Positions 16,688 through 25,937 of a stretch of DNA of 64,000 nucleotides are shown piece after piece. Origin of the DNA: Aldehydirespirator sp965261105 (GTDB lineage Bacteria > Actinomycetota > Acidimicrobiia > Acidimicrobiales > Aldehydirespiratoraceae); contig CBDHCM010000005.1 in the NCBI GenBank assembly GCA_965261105.1, forward strand, positions 1 through 64,000. Direction: 5' to 3'. The notes below the pieces were generated by a model. That model saw nothing but the letters and a program-made list of their open reading frames with translations, was not told the DNA's origin and did not search any database. Every line of letters begins with the position of its first letter. Within the stretch, counting starts at the first letter, position 1. The translations under genes and the position numbers were made by a program.

Positions 16688-17827
16688 TTATGTCACGAGG
16701 CGCACGAGCTGGTCGGCGGTGAGTGCGAGCACGCCGAACATGCAGTGGCACATCACTTTCGAGGCGCCACGGACCCGGACATGGCGACCGCCGAACTCGT
16801 CCTTGAGTCGGCCATTGACGCGCTCACCCGCCGTACGCTCGTTGTAGCGAGCCTGCTCGGGAAGCTGAAAGCCGATACGCTGCAGGCGCCGGGCTTCGGT
16901 TCGCAATTCCTCCGCCAGCGCCTTGTCGCGGCGGGGGTTGGTGTCAATCAACGGGACGTGGCCGAGTGAGCGGCTGTGCTGGCGGATCGGTTCCGCGTCG
17001 TAGGCGGCGTCCATCAGGTCATACAGATTGGTCGTTCGCTCGGCCGACAAGGTCGCCAGCGGAATGGCGGCTTGGCTGTCGTGCAGGGAGGCGGACGTCA
17101 GCAGGCAACTGATCGGAATCTGGCCGTCGGCCACGTCGAGGTGCAGCTTGTAGCCGACCCAGGTCGACTTGTAGCCCTTGCTGTCCTTTTTCATGCCCAC
17201 GTCACAGTCGGTCGGCAGGTCGTCGAGCATCGCCGGCAAGGTCATGGCCGCCTGCCGGTCGAGGCGCTTGAGGACCTTCGGCCGTTCCTCACCCTTCTTC
17301 GGCCGTCCCCGCTTGCGCTTGGGCAGCGGGGGCGTCTTTTCCTTCGCGGCCGGCTTCTCGCGGGCCTCGATGGCCGTCGAGTCGCGGCAGAGGTGACCCA
17401 CCAACCGGTCGTGGTGGGTGTTGCGGATCAACGCTGCATGCGTGCGCTGGGGCAACTGTGTGTCGGAGAACTCGACGAAGGCGCGTGAGAAGACCGACTC
17501 GCTCGGCACCTCGCTCTTCCGCTCCCAGCCGCAGATCCGCCGCAGCGCCACGTCGGTGACCAAGCGGTCCAACAGCACGCGCGTCGTCGGCATGTCGTAG
17601 ACCGCCTTGGCCACGTAGGCTCGCGCCAGTGCCGCGCGGTCCTTGCGCGGACGCCCCGGCACCCGGAAGCACCGGGGAATCCACTGCTCGATACGGATGA
17701 CCTCGAGAGTCTGCACCAACTGCTGCTGTTTCCCGGTCAGCGGACCCAACACGGGCTCCAACTGGGGGAACAGCGCACGCTGGATCGACTGCCAATAGGG
17801 GGCGAAGGAACCACGCAGGCAGTTCAT
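16688..17827 (-). CDS. DDE transposase of the IS5/IS1182-like group
   Basis: I place the start at the ATG at 17827 (MNCLRGSFAPYWQSIQRAL); another in-frame start lies 15 codons upstream. It has DMPTTRVLLDRLVTDVALRR, RRICGWERKSEVPSESVFSR, the first Asp in CRDSTAIEAREKP, a lysine-rich insert (PKRKRGRPKKG), the second Asp in YDLMDAAYDAEPI and Glu in NERTAGERVNGRLKDEFGG. The subfamily is not certain. It is divergent to the small gene at 17900, and such small zinc-motif proteins often accompany this type of transposase. Confidence 0.85.
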   Translation of the reverse strand: MNCLRGSFAPYWQSIQRALFPQLEPVLGPLTGKQQQLVQTLEVIRIEQWIPRCFRVPGRPRKDRAALARAYVAKAVYDMPTTRVLLDRLVTDVALRRICGWERKSEVPSESVFSRAFVEFSDTQLPQRTHAALIRNTHHDRLVGHLCRDSTAIEAREKPAAKEKTPPLPKRKRGRPKKGEERPKVLKRLDRQAAMTLPAMLDDLPTDCDVGMKKDSKGYKSTWVGYKLHLDVADGQIPISCLLTSASLHDSQAAIPLATLSAERTTNLYDLMDAAYDAEPIRQHSRSLGHVPLIDTNPRRDKALAEELRTEARRLQRIGFQLPEQARYNERTAGERVNGRLKDEFGGRHVRVRGASKVMCHCMFGVLALTADQLVRLVT

Positions 17828-17899
17828 GGTTTGTTTGATTGACCACTCCTGCCTACTACTGTATATTAGCAAACATCAAGGATGTGAAACAACGAATCG

Positions 17900-18247
17900 A
17901 TGGCCTACAGCGCAGCGTTACGCCGCTATGAGGAGCAATACGACGCGCTCAAGGCGGAACTGCAAACGCTCGGGTTCGTAGGCCAGGGCGGCGTTCACAC
18001 CCGCCGGATAACGTGTGGGAGGGCTACCTGTCGCTGCCACGACGACCCGGACGCCCGTCACGGCCCCTACCCCTACTGGACGCGCAAGGCCCGCGGAAAG
18101 ACCGTCGGCTTGAACCTCACCGAAGACGAACTCGTCCTCTACCGGGAGTGGATCGAGAACAACCGTAAACTGGAACGGCTCGTGAAGGAAATGCGCCACC
18201 TCTCTTCGCGTGCGCTTGCCCTCATAACCGGCAGGCAGGCTCCATGA
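17900..18247 (+). CDS. DUF6788-like small protein, transposon-associated
   Basis: 115 aa, ATG at 17900. It contains RRITCGRATCRCHDDPDARH (a CxxxxCxC metal-like motif) followed by GPYPYWTRKARGKTVGLNL and a helical C terminus. This layout matches the DUF6788 family as I know it, which is repeatedly found beside transposases. It shares a 72-bp divergent intergenic region with the transposase at 16688-17827. Function unknown. Confidence 0.65.
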   Translation: MAYSAALRRYEEQYDALKAELQTLGFVGQGGVHTRRITCGRATCRCHDDPDARHGPYPYWTRKARGKTVGLNLTEDELVLYREWIENNRKLERLVKEMRHLSSRALALITGRQAP

Positions 18248-18426
18248 ACCCCCGTGTCGCCGGCTTCCCGGGCGCGGTCACTGCCATCCTGCGAATGCTG
18301 CATCCCGCCCGCTGACCGTCCCTCGCCCCGCCGCCTCCGGCAGGGAAAACTCGGCCGATCACGCGTTTCGCAAGAGGCTCAATAGGTTGCGGTATTCCGA
18401 CGGGGCCACGCCGATCGCGTGGAGGC

Positions 18427-18540
18427 TCACGTCGACGTTGCGCGCCGTGTCATGCTGGCCGCCCGCAGAGCGTCGAATAATGGCGTGAGGTTGAAGCGGT
18501 TGGTCTGGCCGACGCGGACCAGACGACGGAGGTAGCCCTT
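18427..18540 (-). pseudogene. Remnant of a helix-turn-helix (replication-initiator-like) protein
   Basis: A short minus-strand frame reads KGYLRRLVRVGQTNRFNLTP then LFDALRAAS before a TGA. This resembles the winged-helix end of HTH proteins that precede NLTPLF in plasmid or phage replication initiators. Upstream the frame is lost just before a run of 12 G at 18551-18562. Tentative. Confidence 0.35.
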
Positions 18541-18675
18541 CTGATCTGGTGGGGGGGGGGGGCACGCCAGAGAAGCTGGCCCCACCCAGGCGCTGCTGCG
18601 CCTCCTGCAACCGCGCCCCGATCGGCAGTCCGTTGTCGGCGAGCAGCGGGGGCCAGTACGCCGCGGGCGAGGAAC

Positions 18676-18993
18676 CTACTCGGGACGGCGAGCCGGGTGC
18701 TGTGCCAGAAGAAGCGCCATCAGGCGACATGCCTCGTCGACGCTGCGGAGCCTGATGCGCTGCTCGTTCTTTGCGTTCGGTTCTCGGACGACCGAGAAGC
18801 TGTCCAGTCCAATCAGGTGGAAACCGGCCTCGCAGTAGAATAGCGGGGCGCTGATCTTGTTCTCGATCAGTGCGAACGCAATCCGCCGGTGCCCGTTCAT
18901 ACGGATGTGAATCTTCCCGCTCTCGGTCCTGTACCAATTCAGGTGCGGGGTGCCGTCCACGATCCGTAGGACAGCCGTCACAATGTCACTCAT
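18676..18993 (-). CDS. Hypothetical protein, 105 aa
   Basis: I start at the ATG at 18993 (MSDIVTAVLRIVDGTPHLNW). The product continues YRTESGKIHIRMNGHRRIAF and CEAGFHLIGLDSFSVVREPN, with no signal or membrane segment. Composition is that of a genuine folded protein; no family recognised. It lies just upstream, in opposite orientation, of the second copy of the small-gene module. Confidence 0.5.
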   Translation of the reverse strand: MSDIVTAVLRIVDGTPHLNWYRTESGKIHIRMNGHRRIAFALIENKISAPLFYCEAGFHLIGLDSFSVVREPNAKNEQRIRLRSVDEACRLMALLLAQHPARRPE

Positions 18994-19084
18994 CGGTCTG
19001 CGACCCCATGGCCGGCATCGCCCCGCCAGCACGCCAGCCGGGCCGAGGTTGGCCGACTCGGCGCCGTTCGCGTTCGAGAGCGCC

Positions 19085-19525
19085 AGGATGGCTCCTCGAC
19101 TACACTACTACTCCTAGCGGGTGGGAGACAAAGGAGCTACGAATGAAAGACGTCATCGCGCTGCTGAATGACCAACGGTCTGAATTGCTGGACAGTGTCG
19201 CTCGCATCGATGCGGCGATCGCCGCCCTTGGTGTGAAGCCGCGCCCGTCCGCGCCTTCCAGGCAGCCTGCGAAGCGTAGGCGCCGCGAGATGTCAGCCGA
19301 GGCAAAGCAAGCGGTCTCGGACCGGATGAAGAACTATTGGGCTGGACGCAGGAAGCAGGCTGAGACTACCGGCAGCGGAGACACGGAGAACGCGGACGAC
19401 GCGCCGACTGGGGCGTAAGGCCACTGCCGCAGTGAGCTATCGGTAGCCTTACCTGTTTCAAGCCCGGCATACAGCCTCCTGACGTGATCCGGCAGGTTGA
19501 CGGATCGGCCGTTATCCGACGCTGG
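19085..19525 (+). repeat. Module repeat B, second copy
   Basis: Near-identical to 7701-8140, including about 20 bp before the ribosome site of the 91-aa gene and about 100 bp downstream of its stop. Here the 82-aa gene follows it; at the other locus the 82-aa gene precedes it. Confidence 0.8.
19143..19418 (+). CDS. Small basic hypothetical protein, 91 aa (paralogue of 7759)
   Basis: ATG at 19143 with AAAGGAG 7 nt upstream. It shares MKDVIALLND, RIDAAIAALGVKPR and the basic AKRRRREMSAEAKQAVSDRM with the paralogue at 7759; differences cluster in the acidic tail (GDTENADDAPTGA). The conserved basic middle suggests nucleic-acid binding, by composition only. Followed after about 390 bp by the 82-aa gene in the same orientation. 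Confidence 0.65.
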   Translation: MKDVIALLNDQRSELLDSVARIDAAIAALGVKPRPSAPSRQPAKRRRREMSAEAKQAVSDRMKNYWAGRRKQAETTGSGDTENADDAPTGA

Positions 19526-19809
19526 CGCCGTCGGGCTCGACCCGCAGGTCCGCGGCCTCGAGCCGGGCCGTCCGCAGGCGCTAGGCGCGCCGGCGGACCG
19601 CAGCCTGCCTTCCGTGCGAGGAGCAGTCCGAGCTGGCGAACTGGACGCGGGCGACCGCTTCGAGCAGCCGGCTGCCTGCCGGCGAGATCGGACGTGTCAC
19701 CCGAGTCACAAGGGGATCTGTACATAGCCCGCCAACCGCAGTCCCGGATACAATCGGAGCCTCTAGACGCGATGCCTCGTATTATTACTTTATTCTTGGG
19801 AGTCACCAC

Positions 19810-20058
19810 ATGGCAGACGACAATCTGCAATCAGAAATCGAGCGGCTTAAAGCAGAAAATGAGCGCCTGAAGAGCGATCGTGGTCGCATCGTAAGCCTCA
19901 AGGTCAGCGCGAAGGGCGGCGTGTCGGTCTATGGTCTCGGTCGCTTTCCCGTCACGCTCTATAAGGAGCAGTGGACAACGTTGCTTGCCATGACCGATGA
20001 GATTAGAGCGTTTATCAAGGACCATGAAGCGGAGTTAAAAGCGAAGCCGGAGGCGTAG
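19810..20058 (+). CDS. Conserved hypothetical protein with N-terminal coiled coil, 82 aa
   Basis: ATG at 19810. Residues 5-25 form a leucine-zipper-like helix (LQSEIERLKAENERLKSD) followed by SLKVSAKGGVSVYGLGRFPV and TLYKEQWTTLLAMTDEIRAF. I recognise the GGVSVYGLGRFPVTLYKEQW type of sequence from short conserved hypotheticals in several bacterial phyla, but no function. This copy is intact, whereas the one at 5941-7543 has a nonsense codon and an IS3 insertion. Confidence 0.7.
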   Translation: MADDNLQSEIERLKAENERLKSDRGRIVSLKVSAKGGVSVYGLGRFPVTLYKEQWTTLLAMTDEIRAFIKDHEAELKAKPEA

Positions 20059-20084
20059 CAGAACGGACTGTCCGGAGAGTCGGG

Positions 20085-20690
20085 GACGCCCCCGAGCGGC
20101 ATGTCGGTGCTCGCCTCCGCCCAGGCCGTGCAGTAACTCGAGGAACAGGTCGACGGCCGCCCGCCCCGGCGTCGACGATCGCCGGGGTGCGCGATCTCCC
20201 GCCGGGCGGGCGCAGCCGCCAGGGCCTCGCTCATCCGGAGGCCTTCTTGCTGACGAGCGCCTCGAAGCGGCTGGCTGCGGCATTCTCTACGGGCCTTTTG
20301 CCCATTCACCGAGTCGCGGGCGGCTGAAGAACCCCTCGGATGGTCGTCCGCTACGCCGCCGCCGTCGCCACCCGCGACGGTGCTGTCTCCGGATCACGGG
20401 TCCCGGGGGAGGCGTCGTCTCCTCCGAGCGCGTCGCAAGGACGGTGTCGCGGACCTTCGAGACGCCGAAAGAACTGCTCGGCATCGTCGCTGGTGAGCAG
20501 CACGCAGTCGAGCTTTTCGAGCAACTCGATGACGGCGGGGATCGCGAGCACCGCTGCCGCCTGCGACCCCATGGCCGGCATCGCCCCGCAGCACGCCCGC
20601 CGGGCGGCGCGCGAGTGGCGGGACATGACTGACGCGAGCAAGAGCGACGGCCTGCTCATCGCCGTCCGCCGCAGCAAGGCGGGCTGATTT
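20085..20690. other. Degenerate region with recombinase-like and module remnants
   Basis: Around 20090-20285 the minus strand, in shifting frames, gives MSEALAAAPARREIA and AIVDAGAGG, resembling the start of the recombinase at 38222 (MSEVLVPVAEP, LIVDAGSAAV). At 20384-20480 sequence matches 7590-7690 of the other module locus. On the minus strand 20440-20600 reads VLAIPAVIELLEKLDCVLLT, possibly a piece of a real protein. No intact gene. Confidence 0.4.
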
Positions 20691-20695
20691 CAGGT

Positions 20696-23146
20696 CTACT
20701 TTGGCTTTGGCTTCAAATTGAGATTGACCGTATTGCAAGCGCAGCGCAGTGAATCCGGTGTGCCCCGCTGCGTGACATAGAGCCAGCCTTCGCATTCCTC
20801 GCAACAAAAGCAGCCGAGCAGTTCCCTGAACGCTGCCACAACGGGCTCGAAGTCCTTCTTCCCGAAATTGGCCCAGGCATTGTAGTGAACGGCCTTGTTC
20901 ATGGCCCACCGCTCGACGTTGGTCGCGCCGCTCGACGTTGACAAGAGAGCCTTTCGCTTGCCGGCGTCTTCCTTGGCCGTGTCGTTTCCCCAGGATTGCG
21001 CCGCGACCGCCGCTTTCCCACAGAGGGCCTTCATCTGACTCAAGACTGCCGGCATCAGTTCGCCGAGTTCGTAATTGCCGTCGGCGCGAAACGGCGGTGT
21101 CGCGGCGATCTGGTCGGCCATATGCCGGCAGACATATTCGAGATGGTGCCTGAGCGCGGCGGCAGCGGCTTCGACCTTGCCCTTGTCGAGGGCGGCTGCG
21201 ATCTCGTCCCAAATGGCGAGGTTGGATTCAACGAGGGGACCGGAATCGATCGTCCAGCTATGAAAGGCGATCGAGGTTTTCGCGCTGACCAAGCCGGCTG
21301 ACCGCATCTGTTCGGCCCAGAGACGGTCGTGCGTCGTGATGACGAACTGCGTATCAGGGAAATGCGTCTTGAGTAGCTTGCAGAATTCGTAACGGTGATC
21401 GGCGTCAACCGACATGACGACGTCGTCCAGCAGCGCGAAGGTGAACTGCGTGCCGAACAGCCGCTTCATCAGCGCGAGGTAGAGGCAGACGCCCATTCCG
21501 TCCTGGTGCCCCTCGCTGTGGTAGGCGGCCGGCGGATACAGTCCGCGCTCGTAGAAATTGACGTCAAGGCCGAGACTCCCCTTGGTCGGGGTCAGCTTCG
21601 CCGTGAAGTTGGCCTCGTCCTCGCCGTTGATCGCGCGGTAAAATGTGCTGAAGTCCTTCTGCACCTCGTCGTAAAGTGCGTTGAGCTCCTCTTCCAGCAC
21701 GTCGCAATAAATCTTGTAGGCCTCCTTCGCAGCGTTCACGGAGATTTTCGCGACCTTGTTCTTTCGCATCGTTGCACGGTAGTCGCCGAGGCGGGCCTGC
21801 GCCGTCGACAGGAATGTCTGGGCATCCAGTGTTGCGGTCTGGTCCGGCTGGGCTTCAATAATCTCCGTCAGGGTCTTCAGGCCTTTCGAGAACGCCTTCG
21901 GGACAGCGAGCCAGCCGGCTGCAAGTCTCGTCTTCTGTTTCCGAAGTCCATCGACGGTCGAAAGGATTTCCGGGAGCGTATCGAGATCAGTCTTCCATGC
22001 CGACAGCAGCTGGCTGAAAGCCGTGTCCTTCTGGCTTTCCGCGAGCTTCTGGACGGGCGCGATGAGCCCGGTCACGCGGACGGCCTTCGCCACGAGGGCA
22101 GCGCCGCCCGTCAGCAGCGACTCCTGGAGCTTGCGCGCCTCTTCTGATTTTGCGAGTTTGGCCTTCAGGTGGTCACGAAGCTGCTCATCGCTTCCCCACG
22201 GGCTATCGCACAATGGGCATGCCGGGCCGTCGACGAGTTCAAGCCCGCGCTCGATGAAGGAGCGGCGCTGGAGCGCGGCGAGCAGCGCGGGGTCCTCGTC
22301 CAGCCTGGCCAGATCCGCGGTGATGGCGGCCGCTTCCGCCTTGCCGAGTTCGGCAAATTCCTTGGCTGCATCGGCGAGAGCCCTGAGGTCGCGAAGGGCG
22401 GACTCCTTGTTGAAGTCGAAAGGCTTCGTGGCGACGGACAGGCCGGCATCGAGTTTCGTATCGGCGGTCAGTTCGCTTATTGTCGGGAGCCTGAGCAGGG
22501 TGCGTCGCGCGTTGACAGAGGCGAGCAGGTCTTCAGCCTTGAACGTTGCGATCTGAAGATGCAGCATCAGCGCGCTGCGCGCCGATCCTCCCTGTTCGGT
22601 CGCGGTCTTGAAAGCGCTCTGAAGCTTGTTCTGCGTCGTGTTTAGGACGGCTCGCGTCTGGCCGATCTCTTCCAGCTTCAGGATTGTCTGGATTTCCTCT
22701 GACCGTGTCGTCGGCTCGACGAGGATGAAACGAAGGATCTCCCGACGGGAGAGCGAGATCTCCGGGTGGTCGGCGACTTCGGCGAGAATTGCCTTGACGC
22801 CGGCGTCGGGCGGATCGATCTGGGGCTTATTGGGCGTCGCGATTTTTCGGGTGATGGTGGCGGTCTTGCCGATGCCTGCGAGAAACACCTTCAGTCTGAC
22901 GAACGCAGCGTCCGGAAACTTGGTCTTGTCAACGTGCGGTCCGTGTTCGGAAACCGTCAGGCCCTGCGTTCCCCTGCCGGTGAGTCGCCCGATCTGACCG
23001 GTGAGGCCGAATTCGATCGCGTCAATAACGCCGCTCTTGCCGGAACCATTCGGACCGGAGATGGCGAAGGTCTTCTGGCCGAAGGCAAGGTCGAGTTTCC
23101 GAATTCCCCGCGTTTCCTCAATATGGACGGATTCGATCCTGATCAT
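20696..23146 (-). CDS. Rad50/SMC-like AAA ATPase with zinc-hook and C-terminal zinc motif
   Basis: 816 aa. Walker A GPNGSGKSG at 31-39, a long helical middle, a Rad50-like hook CPLCDSPWGSDEQLRDHL near 313, then an ABC-like C-terminal lobe with Walker B FTFALLDDVVMSVD near 572 and VITTHDRLWAEQM (H-loop). The extreme C terminus has clustered cysteines (CFCCEECEGWLY and LRCACN), a likely zinc ribbon. Its ATG overlaps the stop of a 58-aa gene (ATGA), so the two are co-translated. Such ATPases occur in DNA-repair and anti-phage operons; the upstream part of the operon has been cut off near 23330 by an IS1380 fragment. Substrate unknown. Confidence 0.8.
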   Translation of the reverse strand: MIRIESVHIEETRGIRKLDLAFGQKTFAISGPNGSGKSGVIDAIEFGLTGQIGRLTGRGTQGLTVSEHGPHVDKTKFPDAAFVRLKVFLAGIGKTATITRKIATPNKPQIDPPDAGVKAILAEVADHPEISLSRREILRFILVEPTTRSEEIQTILKLEEIGQTRAVLNTTQNKLQSAFKTATEQGGSARSALMLHLQIATFKAEDLLASVNARRTLLRLPTISELTADTKLDAGLSVATKPFDFNKESALRDLRALADAAKEFAELGKAEAAAITADLARLDEDPALLAALQRRSFIERGLELVDGPACPLCDSPWGSDEQLRDHLKAKLAKSEEARKLQESLLTGGAALVAKAVRVTGLIAPVQKLAESQKDTAFSQLLSAWKTDLDTLPEILSTVDGLRKQKTRLAAGWLAVPKAFSKGLKTLTEIIEAQPDQTATLDAQTFLSTAQARLGDYRATMRKNKVAKISVNAAKEAYKIYCDVLEEELNALYDEVQKDFSTFYRAINGEDEANFTAKLTPTKGSLGLDVNFYERGLYPPAAYHSEGHQDGMGVCLYLALMKRLFGTQFTFALLDDVVMSVDADHRYEFCKLLKTHFPDTQFVITTHDRLWAEQMRSAGLVSAKTSIAFHSWTIDSGPLVESNLAIWDEIAAALDKGKVEAAAAALRHHLEYVCRHMADQIAATPPFRADGNYELGELMPAVLSQMKALCGKAAVAAQSWGNDTAKEDAGKRKALLSTSSGATNVERWAMNKAVHYNAWANFGKKDFEPVVAAFRELLGCFCCEECEGWLYVTQRGTPDSLRCACNTVNLNLKPKPK

Positions 23147-23319
23147 TTGATGTCTCCGCCGACGGGCGCCGAAAACAACTTCACCAGGGCGTCGGCCTTG
23201 ACCTTCTTTTTGCCTGCGAGCAGAACTCTAAGCTGCTCGGTCCGTTCGGCATCGAGGGCGCCGGATTCCACGAGCTTCGCGAGGAACTTGTCCGCTATCT
23301 GTTGCTGAAGTATAGGCAT
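23143..23319 (-). CDS. 58-aa partner protein of the ATPase
   Basis: ATG complement at 23317-23319 with GGAG about 8 nt upstream; the stop overlaps the ATPase start by 4 nt. The product begins MPILQQQIADKFLAKLVESG and ends VKLFSAPVGGDIK, a short helical protein with a lysine cluster (GKKKVKADAL). I have seen similar short frames directly before ATPases of this type but cannot name the family. The coupled start argues that it is a true gene. Confidence 0.65.
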   Translation of the reverse strand: MPILQQQIADKFLAKLVESGALDAERTEQLRVLLAGKKKVKADALVKLFSAPVGGDIK

Positions 23320-23332
23320 GTCACAGGCTCCG

Positions 23333-23395
23333 TCACTTGGTCAAGACCATCCCGATGGCAACGATGCCGACCCGCTCGCCTACGACCCGATCCAC
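23333..23395 (+). pseudogene. Short IS1380 transposase fragment
   Basis: DHPDGNDADPLAYDPIHKL matches HPDGNDADHLADDPIHKL near residues 84-102 of the IS1380 transposases, with substitutions. About 20 codons only. It abuts the start of the ATPase operon and probably marks where its upstream genes were removed. Confidence 0.65.
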
Positions 23396-23732
23396 AAGCT
23401 GCGCTGGGGCGTTAGTAAAGGCCCGGCTCGTGAAGGAACGGGGCGCTCGATCTGCCGCCACCCCCCGAAGTGCCGCCGCCACCCCCCCGGTCAACCTGCC
23501 GCCGCGCGCCCGCCTCGACCCGGACGGGCCGCGGCCAGCGTGCGCGTCGTGGTGACCCGGCATCGCCCGGCAGCACGCCAGCGGCGAACGCCCGGCAGGT
23601 GGCCGCGCGCATAAGATCACAGATCTTATCTGATACGTCTGTCTCGATAGTCACGACCACGTCGAGGAGTTCCTGCAATGGTGAACACGATCGGAAGCCT
23701 CGTCCTGCGCCGTGATCTGCTGCGGCGTGCTC
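23396..23732. other. No gene recognised
   Basis: GC-rich, low-complexity sequence (runs of C around 23460-23490) up to the IS1182-like left end. A small palindrome TAAGATCACAGATCTTA occurs near 23611-23627. Confidence 0.4.
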
Positions 23733-25160
23733 TAACAGCCCGTGGTGAAAGTCCCTCGTTCCAGGGATCGACGTGATCGGTCCTGTGTCCTACACTGTCT
23801 GGCATGGCGATAGGGACAAGCCGCGGTCGAACGCGGCAAGCGACGATGTGGGTGCCCACGGCGGATCTGCCGAAGAGTGCTGGGCACCCGTTTTACGAGC
23901 GGCTGAATCGAGTGCTCGACGACGCGGGGTTCGACGCGGTCGTGGAAGCACAGTGCGTGTCGTTCTACGCGGACGGGGTCGGTCGGCCGAGTCTGGCGCC
24001 GGGCCGGTATTTCCGGCTGCTGTTGCTCGGCTACTTTGAAGGGCTGGATTCGGAACGAGCGATCGCGTGGCGCGCCGCCGACTCGTTGAGCATTCGCACG
24101 TTTCTGGACTTCGCCCTCCACGAGGCCCCGCCGGACCACTCGACGCTGTCGCGCACCCGCCGCCTGATTGACCTCGAGACCCACCAGGCAGTGTTTACGT
24201 GGGTGTTGCAGCGACTGGCCGACGCCACGCTGGTGGTGGGGCGCACGGTTGGCATCGATGCCACGACGCTGGAAGCCAATGCGGCGATGCGGAGCATTGT
24301 GCGGCGGGATACGGGCGAGAGCTACGACGCGTTTCTGACCCGGCTGGCCGAGGCGTCCGGCCTCACGACGCCGACGCGCGCCGAGTTGGCCCGGTTCGAC
24401 CGGACCCGCAAAAAGAAGGGCTCGAACGCGGACTGGACCCACCCGCACGATCCGGACGCGAAGATCGCCAAGATGAAGGACGGTCGCACGCATCTGGCGC
24501 ACACCGCCGAGCAGGCGGTCGACCTCGAAACAGGCGCCATCGTGGGCGTGACGGTGCAGGACGCGAGTGCGGGCGACACGACGACCTTGGTCGACACGCT
24601 CGTCACGGCCGCCGAGCAGGTCGAGGCGGTCGGCGCGCCGGGGATCGTGGAGGTGGTGGCCGACAAGGGATATCACAGCAACGAGACGATGGTCGGGTTT
24701 GCGGCCATCGGCGTGCGCAGCTACGTCTCGGAGCCAAATCGCGGCCGGCGGCACTGGAAGGGCCAGGCGGCGGCGCGGGACGCGGTGTATGCCAACCGGC
24801 GGCGGATCCGCGGCGCGCGTGGGAAACGGCTGCTGCGGCAGCGGGGCGAGCTACTGGAACGGCCCAACGTGCATCTCTACGAGACCGGCAGGATGCGCCG
24901 CGTCCATCTGCGCGGGCATCCCAACATCCTGAAACGGCTGCTCGTCCAGGTCTGCGGCGTCAATCTCGGGTTGCTTGTCAACGGTCATTCAAATTTCCCC
25001 CACCTGCGGTCATCGAAATTTCCCCCACCCCCCTGGTTGAGAACAACGATGAGACGAGTGCCGGTGGTCGCTGTGGGCAGGCCGTCTGCGGCCTGTCCAA
25101 GGCGCGGTGGGCGCGTCTGCGCGTCCACGGCGCCGGCAGCGTCCACGGGCCTCCCGTCGC

Positions 25161-25937
25161 TCACGTTCCCGCCGTCGTCGGCTTGACCACCCCGGACTTC
25201 AACTTGTCCTTCAGCCGATACGAATCGCCGCGAATGCTGAGCGTCGTCGCGTGATGCAGGATCCGGTCGAGGATCGCGCTGGCGATCACGCGGTCGCCGA
25301 AGACGTCGCCCCAGCTGCCGAAGCTCTGGTTGCTGGTCAGGATCATCGGGCCGCGCTCGTAGCGCCGGCTGATGAGCTGGAAGAACAGCGTCGCCGCCTG
25401 ACGGTCGATCGGCAGATACCCGATCTCGTCGATGATGAGAAGCCGCGGGATCGTGAAGACCTTCAGCTTGTCGTCGAAGCGCCCCTCGCTCAGCGCCTTG
25501 GTGAGCGTCGTCAGCATCGCCGCGGCCGTCGTGAAGAGAACCCGGTAGCCGTGCTCGATGGCCTTGAGCCCGAGTCCCACGGCCAAGTGTGTCTTGCCGA
25601 CCCCGGGCGGCCCGAGCAGGACCAGGTTGTCGCCGTGCTCGACGAAGTGGCACAGGCTCAGCTTCTGGATCTGCTTGCGGTCGACCGAGGGCTGGTAGCC
25701 GAAGTCGAAGCTGTCGAGACCCTTGATGAACGGGAAGCGGGCCAGATTCGTTCGCATCGTGACGTGCTTGGCGGTCTTCGCTGACACCTCTTCGCTCAGC
25801 AGTCCGTCGAGGAAGTCGGCATACGACAGCTCCTTCTCCGAGGCCTCCTGGAGCAAGGCTTCGAGCCGTTCGCGCACCGTGTTCAGGCGCAGCCGCTGCA
25901 GGTGCTCGTCGAGGCGGGCCATCTGCGGCGACGTCAT
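25161..25937 (-). CDS. istB: IstB transposition helper ATPase (IS21-A)
   Basis: ATG at 25937 overlaps the istA stop (ATGA). 258 aa: helical N terminus (MTSPQMARLDEHLQRLRLN), Walker A LLGPPGVGKTHLAVGLG, Walker B RLLIIDEIGYLPID, and sensor region PMILTSNQSFGSWGDVFGD. It is the AAA+ regulator that loads with IstA on target DNA. Intact. Confidence 0.93.
   Translation of the reverse strand: MTSPQMARLDEHLQRLRLNTVRERLEALLQEASEKELSYADFLDGLLSEEVSAKTAKHVTMRTNLARFPFIKGLDSFDFGYQPSVDRKQIQKLSLCHFVEHGDNLVLLGPPGVGKTHLAVGLGLKAIEHGYRVLFTTAAAMLTTLTKALSEGRFDDKLKVFTIPRLLIIDEIGYLPIDRQAATLFFQLISRRYERGPMILTSNQSFGSWGDVFGDRVIASAILDRILHHATTLSIRGDSYRLKDKLKSGVVKPTTAGT

Noticed and set aside
18551..18562. Run of 12 G as a phase-variation tract
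   Set aside because: It lies in a degenerate pseudogene with no intact frame for it to switch.
7543..20480. Integron-like cassette array for the small-gene module
   Set aside because: No attC-like inverted core sites were found at the module borders and no IntI-type recombinase is adjacent.
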